A stretch of 64,000 nucleotides of DNA from Burkholderia sp. 8Y (GTDB lineage Bacteria; Pseudomonadota; Gammaproteobacteria; Burkholderiales; Burkholderiaceae). Under the pieces are notes generated by a model. The model ran no database searches, had not been told where the DNA came from, and saw only the letters and a program-made list of their open reading frames with translations. Location of the stretch: positions 372,001 to 436,000 of the forward strand of contig NZ_LR733519.1 of NCBI RefSeq assembly GCF_902506145.1, given 5' to 3'. The number at the start of each line of letters is the position of its first letter. The first letter of the stretch is position 1. Shown here piece after piece: positions 53,639 through 62,814 of this stretch. The position numbers and the translations under genes were made by a program.

Positions 53639-54928
53639 ATGGATTGGCACCAGACCAACGACCCGAAGCTCAAAAGCTGGGTCGAGTCGGCGAACGCGGC
53701 CGACAGCGATTTCCCGATTCAAAACCTGCCGTTCGGCGTGTTCAGCGATGCGTCGAACACGGCGCCGCGCGTGGGCGTCGCGATAGGCGATGCGGTGCTC
53801 GACCTGAGCGTGCTCGCGCGTGAAGGGCTGATCGAACAGGACGCGGCGCTCTTCGCGCAAGCGTCGCTCAACGCGTTCATCGCGACGGGCAGGGCGCAAT
53901 GGCGTGCGTTGCGCGTGCGTCTGTCATCGCTACTCAATGCCGAAAACGCCGAGTTGCGCGACAACGCGGCGCTGCGCGAACAGGCGTTCGTCGCTCGGAA
54001 GGATGCGCGCTTGCATCTGCCGGTCGACATTCCCGGCTATACCGACTTCTATTCGTCGCGCGAGCACGCGACCAACGTCGGTTCCATGTTCCGCGATCCG
54101 AAGAACGCGCTCCTGCCGAACTGGCTGGAAATTCCCATCGGCTATAACGGGCGGGCGTCGTCGGTGATCGTGAGCGGCACGCCGGTGCGCCGGCCGAACG
54201 GGCAGATCAAGCTGCCCGATGCGGAACGCCCGATCTTCGGCGCGTGCCGCAAGCTGGATATCGAACTGGAGATGGGTTTCATCATCGGCGCTCCGAGTGA
54301 GCTTGGCGATGCGATTGCGTGCGAGGACGCCGAAGCGCATATCTTCGGCATGGTGATGCTCAACGACTGGAGCGCGCGCGACATTCAGCAGTGGGAATAC
54401 GTGCCGCTCGGGCCGTTCAATGCGAAGGGCTTCGCCACGACGATCTCGCCGTGGATCGTCACGCTCGATGCGCTCGAGCCGTTCCGCGTCCAGCAGCCCG
54501 AGCAGGCGCCGCAGCCGTTGGAATATCTGCGTCACGCGGGCGAACACGCGTTCGACATCGCGCTGGAAGTCGATCTGCGCGCGGCGGGCGACGAGCTTGC
54601 GCAGACCATTTCGCGCACCAACTTCCGCCACATGTACTGGACGATGGCGCAGCAACTCGCGCATCACACGAGCGGCGGATGCAACGTGCGCGTCGGCGAT
54701 CTGATGGGCTCGGGCACGATTAGCGGACCGACGCCGGATTCCTGCGGCTCGCTGCTGGAATCGACGTGGAACGGGCAGCGTCCGTTGCAGCTTGCGTCGG
54801 GCCAGACGCGTACCTTCATTCAGGACGGCGACGAACTGACGTTGCGCGGATGGTGCCAGGGCGATGGTTATCGCGTCGGCTTCGGCGCGTGCGGGGGAAC
54901 GATCCTTCCGGCGAGAGACACCGCATGA
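53639..54928 (+). CDS. fahA: Fumarylacetoacetase
   Basis: From ATG 53639, directly after the hmgA stop, the product has 429 residues; the open frame before this start only shadows hmgA. FAH signatures: YTDFYSSREHATNVGSMFR, PNWLEIPIGYNGRASSVIVSG, MVMLNDWSARDIQQWEYVPLGPFNAKGF and the metal-binding acidic residues around them. It hydrolyses fumarylacetoacetate to fumarate and acetoacetate. Its stop overlaps the maiA start by 4 nt. Confidence 0.95.
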   Translation: MDWHQTNDPKLKSWVESANAADSDFPIQNLPFGVFSDASNTAPRVGVAIGDAVLDLSVLAREGLIEQDAALFAQASLNAFIATGRAQWRALRVRLSSLLNAENAELRDNAALREQAFVARKDARLHLPVDIPGYTDFYSSREHATNVGSMFRDPKNALLPNWLEIPIGYNGRASSVIVSGTPVRRPNGQIKLPDAERPIFGACRKLDIELEMGFIIGAPSELGDAIACEDAEAHIFGMVMLNDWSARDIQQWEYVPLGPFNAKGFATTISPWIVTLDALEPFRVQQPEQAPQPLEYLRHAGEHAFDIALEVDLRAAGDELAQTISRTNFRHMYWTMAQQLAHHTSGGCNVRVGDLMGSGTISGPTPDSCGSLLESTWNGQRPLQLASGQTRTFIQDGDELTLRGWCQGDGYRVGFGACGGTILPARDTA

Positions 54929-55584
54929 GCGCGTTCATGCTGCACGGCTACTTTCGCAGTTCGGCGTCGTTTCGTGTGCGGATTGCGCTGAATCTCAAGA
55001 GCATTTCCTACGATCAGGCGCCGGTGCATCTCGTGCGCGATGGCGGCGAGCAGCTTCAGGCGTCGTATCGCGCAATCAACCCGGACGGTCTCGTGCCGTC
55101 GCTCACCTGCGATGACGGCAGCGTGCTGACGCAGTCGCTTGCGATCATCGAATATATCGACGAGTGTTTTCCGACGCCCGCGCTGCTGCCTGCCTCGGCG
55201 CTGGATCGCGCGTTTGTGCGTTCGGTGGCGTTGCAGATTGCATGCGACATTCATCCGATCGCCAATCTGCGCGTGCTGAAGTATTTGCGCGGCGAAATTG
55301 GCGCGTCGGAGGCGCAGAAGGACGCGTGGTACCGGCACTGGATCGACCTCGGTTTCGCGTCGCTGGAAGCGAAGCTGGCGTCGGACGCGCGCACCGGACG
55401 CTACGTTTTCGGCGATACGCCCACGCTCGCGGACATCTGCCTCGTGCCGCAAGTGTGGAACGCGCGCCGCTTCTCGATTCCGCTCGACGCCTATCCGACG
55501 ATCCGGCGCATCGCCGATCACGCGATGCAGCACGAAGCGTTCGCCGCTGCCGACCCTGCGCGGCAGCCGGACGCCAGCGTTTAA
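54925..55584 (+). CDS. maiA: Maleylacetoacetate isomerase
   Basis: A 219-residue zeta-class glutathione transferase from ATG 54925, overlapping the fahA stop. The active-site segment reads GYFRSSASFRVRIALNLK, with Ala where eukaryotic enzymes have Cys, a usual bacterial variation; the retained Ser and Arg can hold glutathione. DGLVPSLTCDDGSVLTQSLAIIEYID is the GSH-binding loop. It isomerises maleylacetoacetate to fumarylacetoacetate. Its end overlaps the convergent IclR gene by 4 nt. Confidence 0.95.
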   Translation: MSAFMLHGYFRSSASFRVRIALNLKSISYDQAPVHLVRDGGEQLQASYRAINPDGLVPSLTCDDGSVLTQSLAIIEYIDECFPTPALLPASALDRAFVRSVALQIACDIHPIANLRVLKYLRGEIGASEAQKDAWYRHWIDLGFASLEAKLASDARTGRYVFGDTPTLADICLVPQVWNARRFSIPLDAYPTIRRIADHAMQHEAFAAADPARQPDASV

Positions 55585-56399
55585 ACTCCGCTCGCGCCGA
55601 AGCGCCACGACAGGCGCTGCGTCGCGGCGACGAGCGCACGCGCGACCGGGCCGTCGTCGTCGCGCTCCATGCCGCGCGACGAGCCGATCACCGCGATCAC
55701 CAGCCGGATGCTGCGCGTGTGGTCGAAGATCGGCGCGGCGAACGTGCCGACGCCGGGAACGGGCGTGTCGAACGCATCGTCGATGCCGCGCTCGCGGATA
55801 CGGTTCAGCCGCTCGCGATAATCGGGGTCCAGTGGCAACTTCGCGGCGACGCCGGCAAGCCTGATCGATTCCTGCGCGAGCAATCCTTCCAGCACGTCTT
55901 CCGGGATATGCGCGGCGAACACGCGCCCGATCGCAGTATTGACGAGCGACATCACGGTGCCGACGCGCAGGCTGATGTGCTGCGGCCGCGCCGATTCTTC
56001 CAGACGGATGATCGTCGGCCCGAGCGGTCCGAGCGTGGCCGCCGCGACGCTCAGCTGCGTGGTCGCGGCGAGGGAGACGATTTCAGGCTCGGCATCGCGT
56101 GTCGGCGAAAGGCGTTGCAGCGCGATCAGCCCGAGTTCGAAGCCGAGCGCGCCAGCGGTGAAACAGCCGTCGTCATCGCGTGAAAGCAGCCCGATTTTCT
56201 GCAGGCTGACAAGGTGCGGAAACGCCTTCGCGGGCGGCATGCCGGCCGCGGCGGCAAGATCGCGCAGGTTCATCGGCTGGCTGGCCGAGGCGAGCGCATT
56301 CAGCAGTTCGCCCGTGCTGTCGAGCGCATTGATGCCGCGCTGCGCCTTCGCTTCGGATGAGGCTGCGTCGTTCGGATTCGCGGTGAGATCAGAGGGCAT
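55581..56399 (-). CDS. IclR-family regulator (second of tandem pair)
   Basis: A 272-residue IclR protein with winged HTH (about 22-80, STGELLNALASASQPMNLRDLAAAAGMPPAKAFPHLVSLQKIGLL) and a GAF-like effector domain. It overlaps the upstream IclR gene by 11 nt and converges with maiA. The two IclR proteins are clearly paralogous in layout but only distantly similar. One of them is likely the homogentisate- or 3-HPA-responsive regulator of the neighbouring operon; which one is not clear from sequence. Confidence 0.85.
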   Translation of the reverse strand: MPSDLTANPNDAASSEAKAQRGINALDSTGELLNALASASQPMNLRDLAAAAGMPPAKAFPHLVSLQKIGLLSRDDDGCFTAGALGFELGLIALQRLSPTRDAEPEIVSLAATTQLSVAAATLGPLGPTIIRLEESARPQHISLRVGTVMSLVNTAIGRVFAAHIPEDVLEGLLAQESIRLAGVAAKLPLDPDYRERLNRIRERGIDDAFDTPVPGVGTFAAPIFDHTRSIRLVIAVIGSSRGMERDDDGPVARALVAATQRLSWRFGASGV

Positions 56400-57204
56400 G
56401 AGCGGACGATGATTGAGTGAGCGCGTCGGAGATGCGCTGCGCGGCGTCGCGCAGTTCGCGTGCAGTGTCGCCGGTCCAGGTCACGTCCATCGCGCCGGAG
56501 GGCCCGATGACCGTCAGCGCGAGTTGCAGGCGGCCGTCCGCGTCGCGCACGGGCACGCTCAGGCTGCTGATGCCGGGACTCGGCATATCGACGCTGCGCG
56601 CCATGCCGCGCTTTCGCGTGTCGTCAATGTTCGCCTGCCAGACGGCGTGGTCGGGCGCGGCTGTATCGTTCGCGTCGATGCCGATGCGCGGCCGGTCGAT
56701 GCCTTGACCTTCCATCATCGCCGCCAGTTGGCTGGGATCGAGAAACGCGCTGAAGACGCGCCCGGTGGACGTGGTTTGCAGCGACATCACGGTGCCGACG
56801 TGGAGGTTCACGTGCAGCGGATAGCCGCCGCGTTCGTATCGGACGATGGTCGGCCCTTGCGCGCCCGCCACGCATACCGCGACGCTATGGCCGATGCGCT
56901 CGGCGAGTCCCGCCGCATACGACGCGGCCACGCGATACGCCTCCTGCTGCTCGACGAACATGAGCCCGAGACGCAGCGAGAGCGGGCCGGGCTCGTAGTA
57001 GCCGGTGAGCGCATCGCGCTTGACGAGGCCGAGCCGCGTCAGGCTGACGAGATACGTGTGCGCCTGCGCCGTCGACAGCGCGGCGGCGCTCGCCAGTTCG
57101 CTCAGCGCGACCGGCTCCCGGCGTTTCGCCAGCGCATCGAGAATGCGCCCGGCGACTTCCACGCTCTGTATGCCTCGTTGCGGCTTGTCTGTGACTTCTT
57201 TCAA
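56389..57204 (-). CDS. IclR-family regulator (first of tandem pair)
   Basis: No early ATG is present. TTG at 57204 has AGGAG 10 nt upstream and is preferred, giving 271 residues; GTG at 57261 would add 19. IclR HTH: AGRILDALAKRREPVALSELASAAALSTAQAHTYLVSLTRLGLV, then an effector domain ending SLSVPVRDADGRLQLALTVIGP. It is divergent from the MBL-fold gene, with the conserved operator repeat in the shared promoter, so it is a good candidate for the protein that binds that repeat. Confidence 0.8.
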   Translation of the reverse strand: MKEVTDKPQRGIQSVEVAGRILDALAKRREPVALSELASAAALSTAQAHTYLVSLTRLGLVKRDALTGYYEPGPLSLRLGLMFVEQQEAYRVAASYAAGLAERIGHSVAVCVAGAQGPTIVRYERGGYPLHVNLHVGTVMSLQTTSTGRVFSAFLDPSQLAAMMEGQGIDRPRIGIDANDTAAPDHAVWQANIDDTRKRGMARSVDMPSPGISSLSVPVRDADGRLQLALTVIGPSGAMDVTWTGDTARELRDAAQRISDALTQSSSAHAL

Positions 57205-57287
57205 GGGTGCTTCGCTCCTGCGGCGGTCCAATCGTCCGATGCTAGCGCATCCGGCCACCACATCCTATAACCGGGGTTTTCCCGTAG

Positions 57288-57316
57288 TTCAACTATAGCA
57301 AGGTGATTTGCTATTG
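57288..57316 (+). promoter_or_regulatory. Operator between IclR pair and MBL-fold gene
   Basis: TATAGCAA-N6-TTGCTATT (57294-57315) repeats the operator in front of mhaA with one arm mismatch. It sits in the same place in a matching promoter: TTCAAC, 17 nt, CTATTG. It is 60 nt upstream of the MBL start and also upstream of the divergent IclR genes, so one site could control both directions. Confidence 0.7.
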
Positions 57317-57375
57317 ACAAATATCAGCCGCGACGCGACCATGCATCATCCCCCGCCGAACGAACGGAGACAGAC

Positions 57376-58335
57376 ATGGCAAAGGCATTCGCATCGCAGG
57401 CCGACCTGGAAGAAAAGAAGGTCACCTTCACGCAACTTTCCGAAAACGCATGGGCCTACACGGCCGAGGGCGATCCGAATTCGGGCGTCATCATCGGCGA
57501 CGACGGCGTATTGATCGTCGATACGACCGCGACGCCCGCGATGGCGCAGGATCTCATCGCGAAGATCCGCAGCGTCACCGACAAGCCCATCAAATACGTC
57601 GTGCTGTCGCACTATCACGCGGTGCGCGTGCTGGGCGCATCGGCGTATTTCGGGGAAGGCGCGCAGCAGGTCATCGCGAGCCGCGGCACGTACGAAATGA
57701 TCGTCGAGCGCGGCGAGCAGGACATGAAGTCGGAAATCGAGCGTTTCCCGCGTCTTTTCGCGGGCGTCGAAACGGTGCCGGGCCTGACGTGGCCGACGCT
57801 CGTGTTCGAGAAGGAAATCACGCTGTGGCTCGGCAAGCTCGAAGTGAAGATCGCGCATCTGGGCTCGGGTCACACCAAGGGCGATACGGTCGTGTGGCTG
57901 CCGTCGCAGAAAGTGCTGTTCTCGGGCGATCTGGTGGAGTACGACGCGGCCTGCTATTGCGGCGATGCGCAACTCGAAGAATGGCCCGCGACGCTCGAGG
58001 CGCTGCGCAAGCTCGAGCCGCACAAGCTCGTGCCGGGACGCGGTCCCGCGCTGCTCAATCCGGTTGAAGTGGACAAGGGCATCGACTATACGAAGGACTT
58101 CGTGACGACGCTGCTCCAGGCGGGTCGCGATGCCGTCGCGCAAAAGCTCGACCTGAAGGGCGCGATGGCGCTCGCGCGCAAGTCGATGGACCCGAAGTTC
58201 GGCCAGGTGTTCATCTATGAGCACTGCCTGCCGTTCGATGTGTCGCGCGCCTATGACGAAGCGAGCGGCATCAAGCATCCGCGCGTCTGGACGGCAGAGC
58301 GCGACAAGGAAATGTGGACCGCGCTGCAGGACTGA
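57376..58335 (+). CDS. Metallo-beta-lactamase fold hydrolase with altered metal motif
   Basis: A 319-residue cytoplasmic MBL-fold protein. The first metal motif reads SHYHAVRVLG, so the canonical H-x-H-x-D-H becomes H79-x-H81-x-V-R, losing one Asp and one His. Later ligands appear kept: HLGSGHTKGDTV and LFSGDLVEYDA. It may bind a single metal. Its promoter carries the same operator as the homogentisate operon, so a role in the same aromatic pathway is likely, for example hydrolysis of an ester, lactone or thioester form of the substrate. The substrate is not known. Confidence 0.8.
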   Translation: MAKAFASQADLEEKKVTFTQLSENAWAYTAEGDPNSGVIIGDDGVLIVDTTATPAMAQDLIAKIRSVTDKPIKYVVLSHYHAVRVLGASAYFGEGAQQVIASRGTYEMIVERGEQDMKSEIERFPRLFAGVETVPGLTWPTLVFEKEITLWLGKLEVKIAHLGSGHTKGDTVVWLPSQKVLFSGDLVEYDAACYCGDAQLEEWPATLEALRKLEPHKLVPGRGPALLNPVEVDKGIDYTKDFVTTLLQAGRDAVAQKLDLKGAMALARKSMDPKFGQVFIYEHCLPFDVSRAYDEASGIKHPRVWTAERDKEMWTALQD

Positions 58336-58345
58336 TCGATTACGC

Positions 58346-58375
58346 GAGGGCCGCATTCGGCCCTCTTCCTCTTTT
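58346..58375 (+). terminator. Rho-independent terminator after the MBL gene
   Basis: A perfect 8-bp stem GAGGGCCG/CGGCCCTC with a 4-nt loop, followed by the T-rich TTCCTCTTTT. It lies 11 nt after the MBL stop, so the MBL gene is monocistronic and the following MFS gene has its own promoter. Confidence 0.85.
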
Positions 58376-58449
58376 GCTGCAAGGACGCGCAAGACGTCCG
58401 GGCAACCCGCTTCGTTCATTGACAAAAGCGGCCGCCGTGGAGCGAGACA

Positions 58450-59778
58450 ATGCAGAACTCCGTCGAAATCGAATCATCAGGACTCGCAACGAATTTAACG
58501 GACGATGATTGCATCATCGCGAAAGTCGCGTGGCGCATCATTCCGTTCCTGTTCCTCTGTTATGTCGTGTCCTTTCTGGACCGCATCAACATCGGCTTCG
58601 CGCAGTTGCAGATGAAGCACGACCTGGGCTTCTCCGACGCCATGTACGGACTCGGCGCGGCTGTGTTCTATATCGGCTATGTGCTCTGTGAAGTGCCGAG
58701 CAACATGCTGCTTGCGAAGTTCGGCGCGCGCCGCACGTTCACGCGGATCATGCTCTTGTGGGGACTTGCATCGGTCGGCATGATGTTCGTCAGTAAGCCC
58801 GCGCATTTCTATGTGCTGCGCTTCATGCTGGGCGTGTTCGAAGCCGGCTTCTTCCCCGGCATCGTGCTCTATCTGACGTACTGGTTCCCGGCGAATCGCC
58901 GCGCGGCGGTGATGTCGGTGTTCTTCGCTGGCGTGGCCGTCGCAGGCGTGCTGGGCGGACTCTTCTCCGGCTGGATCATGCGCGACATGGGCGGCGTCCA
59001 CGGGCTGTTCGGCTGGCAATGGATGTTCGCGATCGAAGGCGCGCCCGCCGTGTTGCTCGCGTTCGTCGCGCTGTTCTATCTGGTGGACAAGCCCGAACAT
59101 GCGCGGTGGCTCTCCGATGAAGAAAAGTCGCGCCTGATTGCACTTTGCGCGCAAGATCGCACCGACAAGCAGAGCCATCATGCTCGCAGCTTCGTCGCTG
59201 CGCTCACGGATCCGCGCGTGTATCTCTTTGCGTTCATCTACTTCTCGCTGACGTGCGCGTCGCTCACGCTCAACTTCTGGATGCCGCTGATGATTCGCGA
59301 CTTCGGCATCAAGGACGTCGTGCAGGTGAGTCTCTTCACGGTGATACCGAATGCGATCGGTGCCGTCGGTCTCGTGCTCATCGCGCGCCGGTCCGATCGA
59401 ACGGGCGAGCGGCGCAAGCACTTTGCGTTCTGCACCATCGGAGGCGGCATTGCGCTTGCGGCACTGACGCTGCATCTACACAGCTTCCCCGCGATGCTCG
59501 CGATTCTCTCCACTGCCGCCGTGCTCATCTTCGCCGCGCTGCCGATTTTCTGGGCTGTGCCACCGAGCTATCTCTCGGGCAATGCGGCGGCGGCGGGCAT
59601 CGCGCTGATCAGCAGCATCGGCATCACGAGCGGCATCGTGAGTCCGTGGGTCATCGGCATGATTCGCACGAGCACCGGCAGCATGGATCTCGCGGTGTAT
59701 CTGCTGGCGGGATTGCTCGCGATGAGCGGCATCGCATTGCTCGCGGGCGTGCGCGGCAGCGATTCGAGGGCGCGCTGA
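58450..59778 (+). CDS. MFS transporter, anion:cation symporter (ACS) family
   Basis: A 442-residue protein with 12 predicted segments. ACS-family signatures: VSFLDRINIGFAQLQMKHDLGFS, VPSNMLLAKFGARRTF, GVFEAGFFPGIVLYLTYWFP. Members import aromatic or sugar acids with H+. It follows the terminator of the MBL gene by about 75 nt; uptake of the aromatic acid degraded by the mha-hmg operon is plausible but not shown. No glutathione- or operator-like repeat was seen upstream. Confidence 0.85.
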   Translation: MQNSVEIESSGLATNLTDDDCIIAKVAWRIIPFLFLCYVVSFLDRINIGFAQLQMKHDLGFSDAMYGLGAAVFYIGYVLCEVPSNMLLAKFGARRTFTRIMLLWGLASVGMMFVSKPAHFYVLRFMLGVFEAGFFPGIVLYLTYWFPANRRAAVMSVFFAGVAVAGVLGGLFSGWIMRDMGGVHGLFGWQWMFAIEGAPAVLLAFVALFYLVDKPEHARWLSDEEKSRLIALCAQDRTDKQSHHARSFVAALTDPRVYLFAFIYFSLTCASLTLNFWMPLMIRDFGIKDVVQVSLFTVIPNAIGAVGLVLIARRSDRTGERRKHFAFCTIGGGIALAALTLHLHSFPAMLAILSTAAVLIFAALPIFWAVPPSYLSGNAAAAGIALISSIGITSGIVSPWVIGMIRTSTGSMDLAVYLLAGLLAMSGIALLAGVRGSDSRAR

Positions 59779-59984
59779 TACGCTGGCAGGGGCGCTTGCC
59801 GCAGAGCTGGAAGTTCGTCGAAGGCGCGCGCTGCATCGGCGCACTTTCATCGCGGCTTCGATCCGCGCAACTTCGCGACCGGGGGGCAGGAGAGCAGCGA
59901 ACGCTACATGCTGCTTATGCTTATCAACGCCGCGGAAGCGGCTTTGTTGCCGGAGCGGCTCTTTGCCAGCGATAAGGCGTTTGC

Positions 59985-60007
59985 ATGCTGCATGACGCAT
60001 GCAGCAT
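59985..60007. terminator. Hairpin between convergent MFS and lysE-like genes
   Basis: ATGCTGCATG (59985-59994) and CATGCAGCAT (59998-60007) form a perfect 10-bp stem with a 3-nt loop, placed between two convergent genes. There is no clear T-tract on either strand, so it is a weak terminator candidate or mRNA 3'-end stabiliser. Confidence 0.5.
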
Positions 60008-60025
60008 CCACGCGCCTGTACACCT

Positions 60026-60663
60026 TCAAACGCGCGATGTCAGTAACCGGATGCCCGCTGCGCTGAACACGAGCGCGAGACACGCATCGAAATAACGCTG
60101 GATTCGCGCATAAATGCGGCGGGCCGATGCCATTGAGAAGAGCGCCGCGTAGCCGCCGAACACGCTCAGGCCGATGCACAGGCAGCCCGCAACGACGGTC
60201 AACATATGCATTTGTCCTTGACCGGTGGACGAGCCGAGCGCGGCGACGGACATCCATACGAGGATGGCCTTCGGATTGGTCAAATGCAGAAGAGCGCCGC
60301 GCGCATAGAGCCTTCGCATGCCCGGCTCCGACCCATTTACTGATGATGCGCGTACCGGCGGACGCCATGCCGAGCGGGCCGATTTGAACGCGAGCCACAG
60401 AAGATAGACACCACCGCAGATTTTCACTGCGATGAGAAAGCTCGAATATGCCGTTAGTGCGGCAGACAGGCCGAGCGAAGCGAGCATCGCCCAGAAGAAC
60501 GAGCCGGACATCACGCCCGCCGCGAATGCCAACGCTGCGCGCCTTCCTGATTGCTCGCGATGGACATGATCGCCAGATTACTCGGGCCGGGGCTCGCGGT
60601 ACCGACGAAGTAAGCCGACCAGGCGAGCAGGACGTTAGCGTTCAGAAAGGCGTGTGCTGTCAT
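60026..60663 (-). pseudogene. LysE/RhtB-family exporter gene with a frameshift
   Basis: The N-terminal part from ATG 60663 (MTAHAFLNANVLLAWSAYFVGTASPGPSNLAIMSIASNQEG) is the LysE signature. It then leaves the family in its own frame, while the next frame continues ALAFAAGVMSGSFFWAMLASLGL to the normal end at 60026. The switch is near 60535-60545 in a GC-rich run; adding one G would restore an EGRAALAFAAG join and a product of about 211 residues. Six segments would be present in the intact exporter of amino acids. Either a true frameshift or a sequencing error. Confidence 0.75.
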
Positions 60664-60930
60664 CGTGGTTTGAGGGTATGAATCGCCATGCGCAATTATC
60701 ATGTCGAAACTACGCTGCGAACAGGGACGCTTCTCGTCGTCTTATCCAGCTCACTTCAATATCTGAGAGTTACTACCGACGGGCGTAGTGGCAGCTCGGC
60801 TGCGTGGCTCTAGCGCAGCATCGCATCAATATGGCGTTAGCAACAATACGCCGAGGCACGGACACTGCTAGCAGACGCCGAATAGGCGTGCGCGCCACGC
60901 ATTCACGATGGCCCCGGAGGACGCTCACAC

Positions 60931-62661
60931 ATGAACACCGATCGCGACTTGCCGGCAGACGCGTACCGGATCGTTTTCAGGCTGCTTCCCAGTCCGTGTC
61001 TGCTTCTGTCTCCCGGCGACGGATACACGATTCTCGATGCAAACGATGCCTTCCTGCGCGAAACGCTCAGCGACCGCCCCGATCTGATCGGCCGCCCGGT
61101 TTTCGATGCCTTTCCGGACAATCCTGCCGATCAGAAGACGCAGGCGACGAAAATTCTCGGCGAATCGCTTGATCGCGTAATCCGGTTGCGCCGCACCGAC
61201 GCGATGGCGTTGCAACGCTATGACGTTCCCGATCGCTCGAGCGATGCGGGCAGGTTCATCGTGCGCTACTGGAGTCCGATCAACATTCCCCTGCTGAACG
61301 TGGACGGCTCGGTCGCGTTCATCATTCATCGTGTCGAGAACGTCACCGACTTCGTGGCGGAAGTCCATCAGCGCACGCCCGCGCAACATGAAGAAGAGAA
61401 GCGCGGGATGAGGTACGTGGAAACCGAGTCCGAGTTGATTCGGCGGAGCCGACAGCTATCGAATTCCAATCAGGAACTACGCAGGCTGAGCGAAGAGGCA
61501 TTCGCGCTTGCTGCCCGGCTCAAGGACGAGAGCATCAGGAAGGATGAGTTCTTGGCGATGCTCGGGCACGAGCTTCGCAATCCGCTCGCGGGACTGGCAT
61601 CGGCGTTCCAACTCATCGACCTGAGCGATGCCGCGAAAGACATGCACGAAGAAATGGGCTCGCTGATCAATCGGCAGATCGCCACGCTGACCCGGCTCGT
61701 CGATGATCTGCTCGATGCATCGCGTGTTTCACGCGGGGCCATTCGGCTTCATCGGGAACTGATCGATTTGCGCATGGTCATCGAAACGGCCGCGTACTCG
61801 GTAAGGAGAGAGTTCGAAAGCAAAGCGCATTCTCTCGTCATCGACCTTGCGCCCGGCGAATACGCGATGAACGGAGACGCCACGCGCTTGCAGCAGGTGG
61901 TCGCCAACCTGCTTTCGAACGCCGTCAAGTTCACGGACCGCGGTGGAAACATTCGAATGCGTTTATTCGCGAGTACAGTCGGCGCGGAACGTAGGGCCGT
62001 TTTCACGATCGAAGACAATGGACGCGGAATTCCGCCGCGTTATCTGGAGTCGATCTTCGATTTGTTCGCTCAAGTGAATACGACGCTCGACCGCGCAGAG
62101 GGCGGTCTGGGTATCGGTCTAAATCTTGCGCGCAGATTGGTGGAGCTGCACGGCGGCACGCTCGTGGCGCGGTCTGAGGGCGAGGGCAAAGGCAGTCAGT
62201 TTATCGTCGAGCTTCCTCTCCCGATTGCGGCTGCCGAGCGGCCCGCGCCGGTGACCGATCACTTCCCGCTTGCCGCGGACCAGGGCATCTCCATTCTGCT
62301 GGTGGAGGACAATGACGACGTGCGAGCGGCGACTGCGGCGATGCTCCATTCGCTCGGATACGAAGTCGCGACGGCGCCCGACGGCATGAGCGGCGTGGAT
62401 TCGATGGTGGCGCGGACGCCCAAGGTGGCCATCGTTGATATCGGCTTGCCTGGCATCGATGGCTTCGAAGTCGCGCGGCGGGCCAGAGACCTTCTCGGCG
62501 AAAAGCGACCGCATTTGATCGCACTAAGCGGATACAGTGGCTCCGAAGTGAGCGAGCGCGCCATCGAGAGCGGCTTCGATGATGTATTCGTCAAACCGAT
62601 CGACATTGGACTGCTTCAGCGATCGATTCAGAACGTCAGAGCGCAGGAACCGACCGGGTGA
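60931..62661 (+). CDS. Hybrid sensor histidine kinase with C-terminal receiver
   Basis: A 576-residue cytoplasmic protein with no membrane segments; GGAGG is upstream of the ATG. A PAS domain (about 10-140, LLLSPGDGYTILDANDAFLRET) is followed by a coiled coil (about 150-200), HisKA with H213 in GHELRNPLAGL, HATPase with N330 (NLLSNAVKF), DNGRGIP and GGLGIGL, and a receiver domain (about 453-570) with phosphoacceptor D503 in AIVDIGLPG. It likely senses a soluble or redox signal and passes phosphate to an unlinked regulator. No partner gene lies next to it. Confidence 0.9.
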   Translation: MNTDRDLPADAYRIVFRLLPSPCLLLSPGDGYTILDANDAFLRETLSDRPDLIGRPVFDAFPDNPADQKTQATKILGESLDRVIRLRRTDAMALQRYDVPDRSSDAGRFIVRYWSPINIPLLNVDGSVAFIIHRVENVTDFVAEVHQRTPAQHEEEKRGMRYVETESELIRRSRQLSNSNQELRRLSEEAFALAARLKDESIRKDEFLAMLGHELRNPLAGLASAFQLIDLSDAAKDMHEEMGSLINRQIATLTRLVDDLLDASRVSRGAIRLHRELIDLRMVIETAAYSVRREFESKAHSLVIDLAPGEYAMNGDATRLQQVVANLLSNAVKFTDRGGNIRMRLFASTVGAERRAVFTIEDNGRGIPPRYLESIFDLFAQVNTTLDRAEGGLGIGLNLARRLVELHGGTLVARSEGEGKGSQFIVELPLPIAAAERPAPVTDHFPLAADQGISILLVEDNDDVRAATAAMLHSLGYEVATAPDGMSGVDSMVARTPKVAIVDIGLPGIDGFEVARRARDLLGEKRPHLIALSGYSGSEVSERAIESGFDDVFVKPIDIGLLQRSIQNVRAQEPTG

Positions 62662-62814
62662 CATGCCGGACGACGCGCTTCTGTTCTTTTCCGCAGTCGC
62701 ATGAGTCGACGGCACTGCCCGTTCCAGCCCATTGCGCACACTTCAAGCTAACCACGCAGCCCGCGCACGAAGTCTGCTAATGGATCGGCATCCTTATCAA
62801 TAGATGGACTTTGC

